DNA of 64,000 nucleotides, from the NCBI GenBank assembly GCA_964057225.1, contig OZ059898.1, positions 19,321,267 to 19,385,266 of the forward strand, written 5' to 3'. A program made the position numbers and the translations under genes. This document shows, piece by piece, positions 38,612-52,300 of this stretch (position 1 is the first letter of the stretch; the number at the start of each line of letters is the position of its first letter). The notes below the pieces were generated by a model. The model saw only the letters and a program-made list of their open reading frames with translations. It ran no database searches and was not told the DNA's origin. Source of the stretch: Auanema rhodensis (Eukaryota; Nematoda; Chromadorea; Rhabditida; Rhabditidae).

Positions 38612-41600
38612 GAATTAATTTTTTCGTTGAATAACATTGTCCATCGTCTTTGCCTTGAAAAAAGGAATCTAAAAACATCTACTTTTTGCTAAATTATTTT
38701 GAAATTTTTCGAAAAAATTTTTGTCAAAATGTTTTTGGAAGCAATGTTGAGTGTACATGGAAACTCAACATACACTAATGCATCATTTTTCAAACGATCA
38801 TAACTAATTTTTGTATTAAGCGTTTCTCATTGTAGTATAGTGCATTCGATGCGGATTTTTAAGCTGCATCGATCTGTGTTATCAGATTTGCGCTAGCTTA
38901 AAAATGCACCGAGATATCAACTGATATAAGTTCACACTTATATCCTCGATTTTCACCCTGAAGAATTAATTTTTTCGTTGAATAACATTGTCCATCGTCT
39001 TTGCCTTGAAAAAAGGAATCTAAAAACATCTACTTTTTGCTAAATTATTTTGAAATTTTTCGAAAAAATTTTTGTCAAAATGTTTTTGGAAGCAATGTTG
39101 AGTGAACATGGAAACTCAACATACACTAATGCATCATTTTTCGAACAATCATAACTAATTTTTGTATTAAGCGTTTCTCAATGTAGTATAGTGCATTTGA
39201 TGCGGATTTTTAAGCTGCGTCGATCTGTGTTATCAGATTTGCGCTAGCTTAAAAATGCACCGAGATATCAACTGATATAAGTTCACACTTATATCCTCGA
39301 TTTTCACCCTGAAGAATTAATTTTTTCGTTGAATAACATTGTCCATCGTCTTTGCCTTGAAAAAAGGAATCTAAAAACATCTACTTTTTGCTAAATTATT
39401 TTGAAATTTTTCGAAAAAATTTTTGTCAAAATGTTTTTGGAAGCAATGTTGAGTGAACATGGAAACTCAACATACACTAATGCATCATTTTTCGAACAAT
39501 CATAACTAATTTTTGTATTAAGCGTTTCTCAATGTAGTATAGTGCATTTGATGCGGATTTTTAAGCTGCGTCGATCTGTGTTATCAGATTTGCGCTAGCT
39601 TAAAAATGCACCGAGATATCAACTGATATAAGTTCACACTTATATCCTCGATTTTCACCCTGAAGAATTAATTTTTTTGTTGAATAACATTGTCCATCGT
39701 CTTTGCCTTGAAAAAAGGAATCTAAAAACATCTACTTTTTGCTAAATTATTTTGAAATTTTTCGAAAAAATTTTTGTCAAAATGTTTTTGGAAGCAATGT
39801 TGAGTGAACATGGAAACTCAACATACACTAATGCATCATTTTTCGAACAATCATAACTAATTTTTGTATTAAGCGTTTCTCAATGTAGTATAGTGCATTT
39901 GATGCGGATTTTTAAGCTGCGTCGATCTGTGTTATCAGATTTGCGCTAGCTTAAAAATGCACCGAGATATCAACTGATATAAGTTCACACTTATATCCTC
40001 GATTTTCACCCTGAAGAATTAATTTTTTCGTTGAATAACATTGTCCATCGTCTTTGCCTTGAAAAAAGGAATCTAAAAACATCTACTTTTTGCTAAATTA
40101 TTTTGAAATTTTTCGAAAAAATTTTTGTCAAAATGTTTTTGGAAGCAATGTTGAGTGTACATGGAAACTCAACATACACTAATGCATCATTTTTCAAACG
40201 ATCATAACTAATTTTTGTATTAAGCGTTTCTCATTGTAGTATAGTGCATTCGATGCGGATTTTTAAGCTGCATCGATCTGTGTTATCAGATTTGCGCTAG
40301 CTTAAAAATGCACCGAGATATCAACTGATATAAGTTCACACTTATATCCTCGATTTTCACCCTGAAGAATTAATTTTTTCGTTGAATAACATTGTCCATC
40401 GTCTTTGCCTTGAAAAAAGGAATCTAAAAACATCTACTTTTTGCTAAATTATTTTGAAATTTTTCGAAAAAATTTTTGTCAAAATGTTTTTGGAAGCAAT
40501 GTTGAGTGAACATGGAAACTCAACATACACTAATGCATCATTTTTCGAACAATCATAACTAATTTTTGTATTAAGCGTTTCTCAATGTAGTATAGTGCAT
40601 TTGATGCGGATTTTTAAGCTGCGTCGATCTGTGTTATCAGATTTGCGCTAGCTTAAAAATGCACCGAGATATCAACTGATATAAGTTCACACTTATATCC
40701 TCGATTTTCACCCTGAAGAATTAATTTTTTCGTTGAATAACATTGTCCATCGTCTTTGCCTTGAAAAAAGGAATCTAAAAACATCTACTTTTTGCTAAAT
40801 TATTTTGAAATTTTTCGAAAAAATTTTTGTCAAAATGTTTTTGGAAGCAATGTTGAGTGAACATGGAAACTCAACATACACTAATGCATCATTTTTCAAA
40901 CGATCATAACTAATTTTTGTATTAAGCGTTTCTCATTGTAGTATAGTGCATTCGATGCGGATTTTTAAGCTGCATCGATCTGTGTTATCAGATTTGCGCT
41001 AGCTTAAAAATGCACCGAGATATCAACTGATATAAGTTCACACTTATATCCTCGATTTTCACCCTGAAGAATTAATTTTTTCGTTGAATAACATTGTCCA
41101 TCGTCTTTGCCTTGAAAAAAGGAATCTAAAAACATCTACTTTTTGCTAAATTATTTTGAAATTTTTCGAAAAAATTTTTGTCAAAATGTTTTTGGAAGCA
41201 ATGTTGAGTGTACATGGAAACTCAACATACACTAATGCATCATTTTTCAAACGATCATAACTAATTTTTGTATTAAGCGTTTCTCATTGTAGTATAGTGC
41301 ATTCGATGCGGATTTTTAAGCTGCATCGATCTGTGTTATCAGATTTGCGCTAGCTTAAAAATGCACCGAGATATCAACTGATATAAGTTCACACTTATAT
41401 CCTCGATTTTCACCCTGAAGAATTAATTTTTTCGTTGAATAACATTGTCCATCGTCTTTGCCTTGAAAAAAGGAATCTAAAAACATCTACTTTTTGCTAA
41501 ATTATTTTGAAATTTTTCGAAAAAATTTTTGTCAAAATGTTTTTGGAAGCAATGTTGAGTGAACATGGAAACTCAACATACACTAATGCATCATTTTTCG

Positions 41601-44227
41601 AACAATCATAACTAATTTTTGTATTAAGCGTTTCTCAATGTAGTATAGTGCATTTGATGCGGATTTTTAAGCTGCGTCGATCTGTGTTATCAGATTTGCG
41701 CTAGCTTAAAAATGCACCGAGATATCAACTGATATAAGTTCACACTTATATCCTCGATTTTCACCCTGAAGAATTATTTTTTTTGTTGAATAACATTGTC
41801 CATCGTCTTTGCCTTGAAAAAAGGAATCTAAAAACATCTACTTTTTGCTAAATTATTTTGAAATTTTTCGAAAAAATTTTTGTCAAAATGTTTTTGGAAG
41901 CAATGTTGAGTGAACATGGAAACTCAACATACACTAATGCATCATTTTTCAAACGATCATAACTAATTTTTGTATTAAGCGTTTCTCAATGTAGTATAGT
42001 GCATTCGATGCGGATTTTTAAGCTGCGTCGATCTGTGTTATCAGATTTGCGCTAGCTTAAAAATGCACCGAGATATCAACTGATATAAGTTCACACTTAT
42101 ATCCTCGATTTTCACCCTGAAGAATTATTTTTTTCGTTGAATAACATTGTCCATCGTCTTTGCCTTGAAAAAAGGAATCTAAAAACATCTACTTTTTGCT
42201 AAATTATTTTGAAATTTTTCGAAAAAATTTTTGTCAAAATGTTTTTGGAAGCAATGTTGAGTGAACATGGAAACTCAACATACACTAATGCATCATTTTT
42301 CGAACAATCATAACTAATTTTTGTATTAAGCGTTTCTCAATGTAGTATAGTGCATTTGATGCGGATTTTTAAGCTGCTTCGATCTGTGTTATCAGATTTG
42401 CGCTAGCTTAAAAATGCACCGAGATATCAACTGATATAAGTTCACACTTATATCCTCGATTTTCACCCTGAAGAATTAATTTTTTCGTTGAATAACATTG
42501 TCCATCGTCTTTGCCTTGAAAAAAGGAATCTAAAAACATCTACTTTTTGCTAAATTATTTTGAAATTTTTCGAAAAAATTTTTGTCAAAATGTTTTTGGA
42601 AGCAATGTTGAGTGAACATGGAAACTCAACATACACTAATGCATCATTTTTCGAACAATCATAACTAATTTTTGTATTAAGCGTTTCTCAATGTAGTATA
42701 GTGCATTTGATGCGGATTTTTAAGCTGCGTCGATCTGTGTTATCAGATTTGCGCTAGCTTAAAAATGCACCGAGATATCAACTGATATAAGTTCACACTT
42801 ATATCCTCGATTTTCACCCTGAAGAATTAATTTTTTTGTTGAATAACATTGTCCATCGTCTTTGCCTTGAAAAAAGGAATCTAAAAACATCTACTTTTTG
42901 CTAAATTATTTTGAAATTTTTCGAAAAAATTTTTGTCAAAATGTTTTTGGAAGCAATGTTGAGTGAACATGGAAACTCAACATACACTAATGCATCATTT
43001 TTCGAACAATCATAACTAATTTTTGTATTAAGCGTTTCTCAATGTAGTATAGTGCATTTGATGCGGATTTTTAAGCTGCGTCGATCTGTGTTATCAGATT
43101 TGCGCTAGCTTAAAAATGCACCGAGATATCAACTGATATAAGTTCACACTTATATCCTCGATTTTCACCCTGAAGAATTAATTTTTTCGTTGAATAACAT
43201 TGTCCATCGTCTTTGCCTTGAAAAAAGGAATCTAAAAACATCTACTTTTTGCTAAATTATTTTGAAATTTTTCGAAAAAATTTTTGTCAAAATGTTTTTG
43301 GAAGCAATGTTGAGTGAACATGGAAACTCAACATACACTAATGCATCATTTTTCGAACAATCATAACTAATTTTTGTATTAAGCGTTTCTCAATGTAGTA
43401 TAGTGCATTTGATGCGGATTTTTAAGCTGCGTCGATCTGTGTTATCAGATTTGCGCTAGCTTAAAAATGCACCGAGATATCAACTGATATAAGTTCACAC
43501 TTATATCCTCAATTTTCACCCTGAAGAATTAATTTTTTTGTTGAATAACATTGTCCATCGTCTTTGCCTTGAAAAAAGGAATCTAAAAACATCTACTTTT
43601 TGCTAAATTATTTTGAAATTTTTCGAAAAAATTTTTGTCAAAATGTTTTTGGAAGCAATGTTGAGTGAACATGGAAACTCAACATACACTAATGCATCAT
43701 TTTTCGAACAATCATAACTAATTTTTGTATTAAGCGTTTCTCAATGTAGTATAGTGCATTTGATGCGGATTTTTAAGCTGCGTCGATCTGTGTTATCAGA
43801 TTTGCGCTAGCTTAAAAATGCACCGAGATATCAACTGATATAAGTTCACACTTATATCCTCGATTTTCACCCTGAAGAATTAATTTTTTTGTTGAATAAC
43901 ATTGTCCATCGTCTTTGCCTTGAAAAAAGGAATCTAAAAACATCTACTTTTTGCTAAATTATTTTGAAATTTTTCGAAAAAATTTTTGTCAAAATGTTTT
44001 TGGAAGCAATGTTGAGTGTACATGGAAACTCAACATACACTAATGCATCATTTTTCAAACGATCATAACTAATTTTTGTATTAAGCGTTTCTCATTGTAG
44101 TATAGTGCATTCGATGCGGATTTTTAAGCTGCATCGATCTGTGTTATCAGATTTGCGCTAGCTTAAAAATGCACCGAGATATCAACTGATATAAGTTCAC
44201 ACTTATATCCTCGATTTTCACCCTGAA
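38612..44227 (+). repeat. Block 9: monomers 111-126, loose order with 219T/257A monomers
   Basis: Class B or C monomers with 219T plus 257A occur at 111, 115, 117, 118 and 126, separated by runs of class A monomers. Monomers 111-114 and 115-116 suggest a 4-mer that then collapsed: 117 and 118 are adjacent marked monomers, one with 143A and one with 143T. Monomer 120 is Tt-C like monomer 91. Private changes include gcttcg in 121 and 337 G to A in 124. No stable period is seen. Confidence 0.72.
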
Positions 44228-46333
44228 GAATTAATTTTTTCGTTGAATAACATTGTCCATCGTCTTTGCCTTGAAAAAAGGAATCTAAAAACATCTACTT
44301 TTTGCTAAATTATTTTGAAATTTTTCGAAAAAATTTTTGTCAAAATGTTTTTGGAAGCAATGTTGAGTGTACATGGAAACTCAACATACACTAATGCATC
44401 ATTTTTCAAACGATCATAACAAATTTTTGTATTAAGCGTTTCTCAATGTAGTATAGTGCATTCGATGCGGATTTTTAAGCTGCGTCGATCTGTGTTATCA
44501 GATTTGCGCTAGCTTAAAAATGCACCGAGATATCAACTGATATAAGTTCACACTTATATCCTCGATTTTCACCCTGAAGAATTATTTTTTTCGTTGAATA
44601 ACATTGTCCATCGTCTTTGCCTTAAAAAAAGGAATCTAAAAACATCTACTTTTTGCTAAATTATTTTGAAATTTTTCGAAAAAATTTTTGTCAAAATGTT
44701 TTTGGAAGCAATGTTGAGTGAACATGGAAACTCAACATACACTAATGCATCATTTTTCGAACAATCATAACTAATTTTTGTATTAAGCGTTTCTCATTGT
44801 AGTATAGTGCATTCGATGCGGATTTTTAAGCTGCGTCGATCTGTGTTATCAGATTTGCGCTAGCTTAAAAATGCACCGAGATATCAACTGATATAAGTTC
44901 ACACTTATATCCTCGATTTTCACCCTGAAGAATTAATTTTTTTGTTGAATAACATTGTCCATCGTCTTTGCCTTGAAAAAAGGAATCTAAAAACATCTAC
45001 TTTTTGCTAAATTATTTTGAAATTTTTCGAAAAAATTTTTGTCAAAATGTTTTTGGAAGCAAAGTTGAGTGTACATGGAAACTCAACATACACTAATGCA
45101 TCATTTTTCAAACGATCATAACAAATTTTTGTATTAAGCGTTTCTCAATGTAGTATAGTGCATTCGATGCGGATTTTTAAGCTGCGTCGATCTGTGTTAT
45201 CAGATTTGCGCTAGCTTAAAAATGCACCGAGATATCAACTGATATAAGTTCACACTTATATCCTCGATTTTCACCCTGAAGAATTATTTTTTTCGTTGAA
45301 TAACATTGTCCATCGTCTTTGCCTTAAAAAAAGGAATCTAAAAACATCTACTTTTTGCTAAATTATTTTGAAATTTTTCGAAAAAATTTTTGTCAAAATG
45401 TTTTTGGAAGCAATGTTGAGTGAACATGGAAACTCAACATACACTAATGCATCATTTTTCGAACAATCATAACTAATTTTTGTATTAAGCGTTTCTCAAT
45501 GTAGTATAGTGCATTTGATGCGGATTTTTAAGCTGCGTCGATCTGTGTTATCAGATTTGCGCTAGCTTAAAAATGCACCGAGATATCAACTGATATAAGT
45601 TCACACTTATATCCTCGATTTTCACCCTGAAGAATTAATTTTTTCGTTGAATAACATTGTCCATCGTCTTTGCCTTGAAAAAAGGAATCTAAAAACATCT
45701 ACTTTTTGCTAAATTATTTTGAAATTTTTCGAAAAAATTTTTGTCAAAATGTTTTTGGAAGCAATGTTGAGTGTACATGGAAACTCAACATACACTAATG
45801 CATCATTTTTCAAACGATCATAACAAATTTTTGTATTAAGCGTTTCTCAATGTAGTACAGTGCATTCGATGCGGATTTTTAAGCTGCGTCGATCTGTGTT
45901 ATCAGATTTGCGCTAGCTTAAAAATGCACCGAGATATCAACTGATATAAGTTCACACTTATATCCTCGATTTTCACCCTGAAGAATTATTTTTTTCGTTG
46001 AATAACATTGTCCATCGTCTTTGCCTTAAAAAAAGGAATCTAAAAACATCTACTTTTTGCTAAATTATTTTGAAATTTTTCGAAAAAATTTTTGTCAAAA
46101 TGTTTTTGGAAGCAATGTTGAGTGAACATGGAAACTCAACATACACTAATGCATCTATTTTCGAACAATCATAACTAATTTTTGTATTAAGCGTTTCTCA
46201 ATGTAGTATAGTGCATTTGATGCGGATTTTTAAGCTGCGTCGATCTGTGTTATCAGATTTGCGCTAGCTTAAAAATGCACCGAGATATCAACTGATATAA
46301 GTTCACACTTATATCCTCGATTTTCACCTTGAA
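44228..46333 (+). repeat. Block 10: dimeric HOR (702 bp), monomers 127-132
   Basis: Class B monomers with 194A (cataacaaat; 127, 129, 131) alternate with T-start monomers carrying 46A (ccttaaaaaa; 128, 130, 132) that are otherwise class A. Monomer 128 is a mosaic: class A to site 185, then 219T and 236C. Monomer 129 has a private change in dyad 1. Monomer 132 has the dinucleotide change gcatctattt and also caccttga. The two markers 194A and 46A do not occur to the left of this block. Confidence 0.82.
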
Positions 46334-49300
46334 GAATTAATTTTTTCGTTGAATAACATTGTCCATCGTCTTTGCCTTGAAAAAAGGAATCTAAAAACAT
46401 CTACTTTTTGCTAAATTATTTTGAAATTTTTCGAAAAAATTTTTGTCAAAATGTTTTTGGAAGCAATGTTGAGTGTACATGGAAACTCAACATACACTAA
46501 TGCATCATTTTTCAAACGATCATAACTAATTTTTGTATTAAGCGTTTCTCAATGTAGTATAATGCATTCGATGCGGATTTTTAAGCTGCGTCGATCTGTG
46601 TTATCAGATTTGCGCTAGCTTAAAAATGCACCGAGATATCAACTGATATAAGTTCACACTTATATCCTCGATTTTCACCCTGAAGAATAATTTTTTTCGT
46701 TGAATAACATTGTCCATCGTCTTTGCCTTGAAAAAAGGAATCTAAAAACATCTACTTTTTGCTAAATTATTTTGAAATTTTTCGAAAAAATTTTTGTCAA
46801 AATGTTTTTGGAAGCAATGTTGAGTGTACATGGAAACTCAACATACACTAATGCATCATTTTTCAAACGATCATAACTAATTTTTGTATTAAGCGTTTCT
46901 CAATGTAGTATAGTGCATTCGATGCGGATTTTTAAGCTGCGTCGATCTGTGTTATCAGATTTGCGCTAGCTTAAAAATGCACCGAGATATCAACTGATAT
47001 AAGTTCACACTTATATCCTCGATTTTCACCCTGAAGAATTATTTTTTTCGTTGAATAACATTGTCCATCGTCTTTGCCTTGAAAAAAGGAATTTAAAAAC
47101 ATCTACTTTTTGCTAAATTATTTTGAAATTTTTCGAAAAAATTTTTGTCAAAATGTTTTTGGAAGCAATGTTGAGTGTACATGGAAACTCAACATACACT
47201 AATGCATCATTTTTCAAACGATCATAACTAATTTTTGTATTAAGCGTTTCTCAATGTAGTATAGTGCATTTGATGCGGATTTTTAAGCTGCGTCGATCTG
47301 TGTTATCAGATTTGCGCTAGCTTAAAAATGCACCGAGATATCAACTGATATAAGTTCACACTTATATCCTCGATTTTCACCCTGAAGAATTATTTTTTTC
47401 GTTGAATAACATTGTCCATCGTCTTTGCCTTGAAAAAAGGAATCTAAAAACATCTACTTTTTGCTAAATTATTTTGAAATTTTTCGAAAAAATTTTTGTC
47501 AAAATGTTTTTGGAAGCAATGTTGAGTGTACATGGAAACTCAACATACACTAATGCATCATTTTTCAAACAATCATAACTAATTTTTGTATTAAGCGTTT
47601 CTCAATGTAGTATAGTGCATTCGATGCGGATTTTTAAGCTGCGTCGATCTGTGTTATCAGATTTGCGCTAGCTTAAAAATGCACCGAGATATCAACTGAT
47701 ATAAGTTCACACTTATATCCTCGATTTTCACCCTGAAGAATTATTTTTTTCGTTGAATAACATTGTCCATCGTCTTTGCCTTGAAAAAAGGAATCTAAAA
47801 ACATCTACTTTTTGCTAAATTATTTTGAAATTTTTCGAAAAAATTTTTGTCAAAATGTTTTTGGAAGCAATGTTGAGTGTACATGGAAACTCAACATACA
47901 CTAATGCATCATTTTTCAAACGATCATAACAAATTTTTGTATTAAGCGTTTCTCAATGTAGTATAGTGCATTCGATGCGGATTTTTAAGCTGCGTCGATC
48001 TGTGTTATCAGATTTGCGCTAGCTTAAAAATGCACCGAGATATCAACTGATATAAGTTCACACTTATATCCTCGATTTTCACCCTGAAGAATTATTTTTT
48101 TCGTTGAATAACATTGTCCATCGTCTTTGCCTTAAAAAAAGGAATCTAAAAACATCTACTTTTTGCTAAATTATTTTGAAATTTTTCGAAAAAATTTTTG
48201 TCAAAATGTTTTTGGAAGCAATGTTGAGTGTACATGGAAACTCAACATACACTAATGCATCATTTTTCAAACGATCATAACAAATTTTTGTATTAAGCGT
48301 TTCTCAATGTAGTATAGTGCATTCGATGCGGATTTTTAAGCTGCGTCGATCTGTGTTATCAGATTTGCGCTAGCTTAAAAATGCACCGAGATATCAACTG
48401 ATATAAGTTCACACTTATATCCTCGATTTTCACCCTGAAGAATTATTTTTTTCGTTGAATAACATTGTCCATCGTCTTTGCCTTAAAAAAAGGAATCTAA
48501 AAACATCTACTTTTTGCTAAATTATTTTGAAATTTTTCGAAAAAATTTTTGTCAAAATGTTTTTGGAAGCAATGTTGAGTGAACATGGAAACTCAACATA
48601 CACTAATGCATCATTTTTCGAACAATCATAACTAATTTTTGTATTAAGCGTTTCTCAATGTAGTATAGTGCATTTGATGCGGATTTTTAAGCTGCGTCGA
48701 TCTGTGTTATCAGATTTGCGCTAGCTTAAAAATGCACCGAGATATCAACTGATATAAGTTCACACTTATATCCTCGATTTTCACCCTGAAGAATTAATTT
48801 TTTCGTTGAATAACATTGTCCATCGTCTTTGCCTTGAAAAAAGGAATCTAAAAACATCTACTTTTTGCTAAATTATTTTGAAATTTTTCGAAAAAATTTT
48901 TGTCAAAATGTTTTTGGAAGCAATGTTGAGTGTACATGGAAACTCAACATACACTAATGCATCATTTTTCAAACGATCATAACTAATTTTTGTATTAAGC
49001 GTTTCTCAATGTAGTATAGTGCATTCGATGCGGATTTTTAAGCTGCGTCGATCTGTGTTATCAGATTTGCGCTAGCTTAAAAATGCACCGAGATATCAAC
49101 TGATATAAGTTCACACTTATATCCTCGATTTCCACCCTGAAGAATTATTTTTTTCGTTGAATAACATTGTCCATCGTCTTTGCCTTGAAAAAAGGAATTT
49201 AAAAACATCTACTTTTTGCTAAATTATTTTGAAATTTTTCGAAAAAATTTTTGTCAAAATGTTTTTGGAAGCAATGTTGAGTGTACATGGAAACTCAACA

Positions 49301-52300
49301 TACACTAATGCATCATTTTTCAAACGATCATAACTAATTTTTGTATTAAGCGTTTCTCAATGTAGTATAGTGCATTTGATGCGGATTTTTAAGCTGCGTC
49401 GATCTGTGTTATCAGATTTGCGCTAGCTTAAAAATGCACCGAGATATCAACTGATATAAGTTCACACTTATATCCTCGATTTTCACCCTGAAGAATTATT
49501 TTTTTCGTTGAATAACATTGTCCATCGTCTTTGCCTTGAAAAAAGGAATCTAAAAACATCTACTTTTTGCTAAATTATTTTGAAATTTTTCGAAAAAATT
49601 TTTGTCAAAATGTTTTTGGAAGCAATGTTGAGTGTACATGGAAACTCAACATACACTAATGCATCATTTTTCAAACAATCATAACTAATTTTTGTATTAA
49701 GCGTTTCTCAATGTAGTATAGTGCATTCGATGCGGATTTTTAAGCTGCGTCGATCTGTGTTATCAGATTTGCGCTAGCTTAAAAATGCACCGAGATATCA
49801 ACTGATATAAGTTCACACTTATATCCTCGATTTTCACCCTGAAGAATTATTTTTTTCGTTGAATAACATTGTCCATCGTCTTTGCCTTAAAAAAAGGAAT
49901 CTAAAAACATCTACTTTTTGCTAAATTATTTTGAAATTTTTCGAAAAAATTTTTGTCAAAATGTTTTTGGAAGCAATGTTGAGTGTACATGGAAACTCAA
50001 CATACACTAATGCATCATTTTTCAAACGATCATAACAAATTTTTGTATTAAGCGTTTCTCAATGTAGTATAGTGCATTCGATGCGGATTTTTAAGCTGCG
50101 TCGATCTGTGTTATCAGATTTGCGCTAGCTTAAAAATGCACCGAGATATCAACTGATATAAGTTCACACTTATATCCTCGATTTTCACCCTGAAGAATTA
50201 TTTTTTTCGTTGAATAACATTGTCCATCGTCTTTGCCTTAAAAAAAGGAATCTAAAAACATCTACTTTTTGCTAAATTATTTTGAAATTTTTCGAAAAAA
50301 TTTTTGTCAAAATGTTTTTGGAAGCAATGTTGAGTGAACATGGAAACTCAACATACACTAATGCATCATTTTTCGAACAATCATAACTAATTTTTGTATT
50401 AAGCGTTTCTCAATGTAGTATAGTGCATTTGATGCGGATTTTTAAGCTGCGTCGATCTGTGTTATCAGATTTGCGCTAGCTTAAAAATGCACCGAGATAT
50501 CAACTGATATAAGTTCACACTTATATCCTCGATTTTCACCCTGAAGAATTAATTTTTTCGTTGAATAACATTGTCCATCGTCTTTGCCTTGAAAAAAGGA
50601 ATCTAAAAACATCTACTTTTTGCTAAATTATTTTGAAATTTTTCGAAAAAATTTTTGTCAAAATGTTTTTGGAAGCAATGTTGAGTGTACATGGAAACTC
50701 AACATACACTAATGCATCATTTTTCAAACGATCATAACTAATTTTTGTATTAAGCGTTTCTCAATGTAGTATAGTGCATTCGATGCGGATTTTTAAGCTG
50801 CGTCGATCTGTGTTATCAGATTTGCGCTAGCTTAAAAATGCACCGAGATATCAACTGATATAAGTTCACACTTATATCCTCGATTTTCACCCTGAAGAAT
50901 AATTTTTTTCGTTGAATTACATTGTCCATCGTCTTTGCCTTGAAAAAAGGAATCTAAAAACATCTACTTTTTGCTAAATTATTTTGAAATTTTTCGAAAA
51001 AATTTTTGTCAAAATGTTTTTGGAAGCAATGTTGAGTGTACATGGAAACTCAACATACACTAATGCATCATTTTTCAAACGATCATAACTAATTTTTGTA
51101 TTAAGCGTTTCTCAATGTAGTATAGTGCATTCGATGCGGATTTTTAAGCTGCGTCGATCTGTGTTATCAGATTTGCGCTAGCTTAAAAATGCACCGAGAT
51201 ATCAACTGATATAAGTTCACACTTATATCCTCGATTTTCACCCTGAAGAATTATTTTTTTCGTTGAATAACATTGTCCATCGTCTTTGCCTTGAAAAAAG
51301 GAATTTAAAAACATCTACTTTTTGCTAAATTATTTTGAAATTTTTCGAAAAAATTTTTGTCAAAATGTTTTTGGAAGCAATGTTGAGTGTACATGGAAAC
51401 TCAACATACACTAATGCATCATTTTTCAAACGATCATAACTAATTTTTGTATTAAGCGTTTCTCAATGTAGTATAGTGCATTTGATGCGGATTTTTAAGC
51501 TGCGTCGATCTGTGTTATCAGATTTGCGCTAGCTTAAAAATGCACCGAGATATCAACTGATATAAGTTCACACTTATATCCTCGATTTTCACCCTGAAGA
51601 ATTATTTTTTTCGTTGAATAACATTGTCCATCGTCTTTGCCTTGAAAAAAGGAATCTAAAAACATCTACTTTTTGCTAAATTATTTTGAAATTTTTCGAA
51701 AAAATTTTTGTCAAAATGTTTTTGGAAGCAATGTTGAGTGTACATGGAAACTCAACATACACTAATGCATCATTTTTCAAACAATCATAACTAATTTTTG
51801 TATTAAGCGTTTCTCAATGTAGTATAGTGCATTCGATGCGGATTTTTAAGCTGCGTCGATCTGTGTTATCAGATTTGCGCTAGCTTAAAAATGCACCGAG
51901 ATATCAACTGATATAAGTTCACACTTATATCCTCGATTTTCACCCTGAAGAATTATTTTTTTCGTTGAATAACATTGTCCATCGTCTTTGCCTTGAAAAA
52001 AGGAATCTAAAAACATCTACTTTTTGCTAAATTATTTTGAAATTTTTCGAAAAAATTTTTGTCAAAATGTTTTTGGAAGCAATGTTGAGTGTACATGGAA
52101 ACTCAACATACACTAATGCATCATTTTTCAAACGATCATAACTAATTTTTGTATTAAGCGTTTCTCAATGTAGTATAGTGCATTTGATGCGGATTTTTAA
52201 GCTGCGTCGATCTGTGTTATCAGATTTGCGCTAGCTTAAAAATGCACCGAGATATCAACTGATATAAGTTCACACTTATATCCTCGATTTTCACCCTGAA

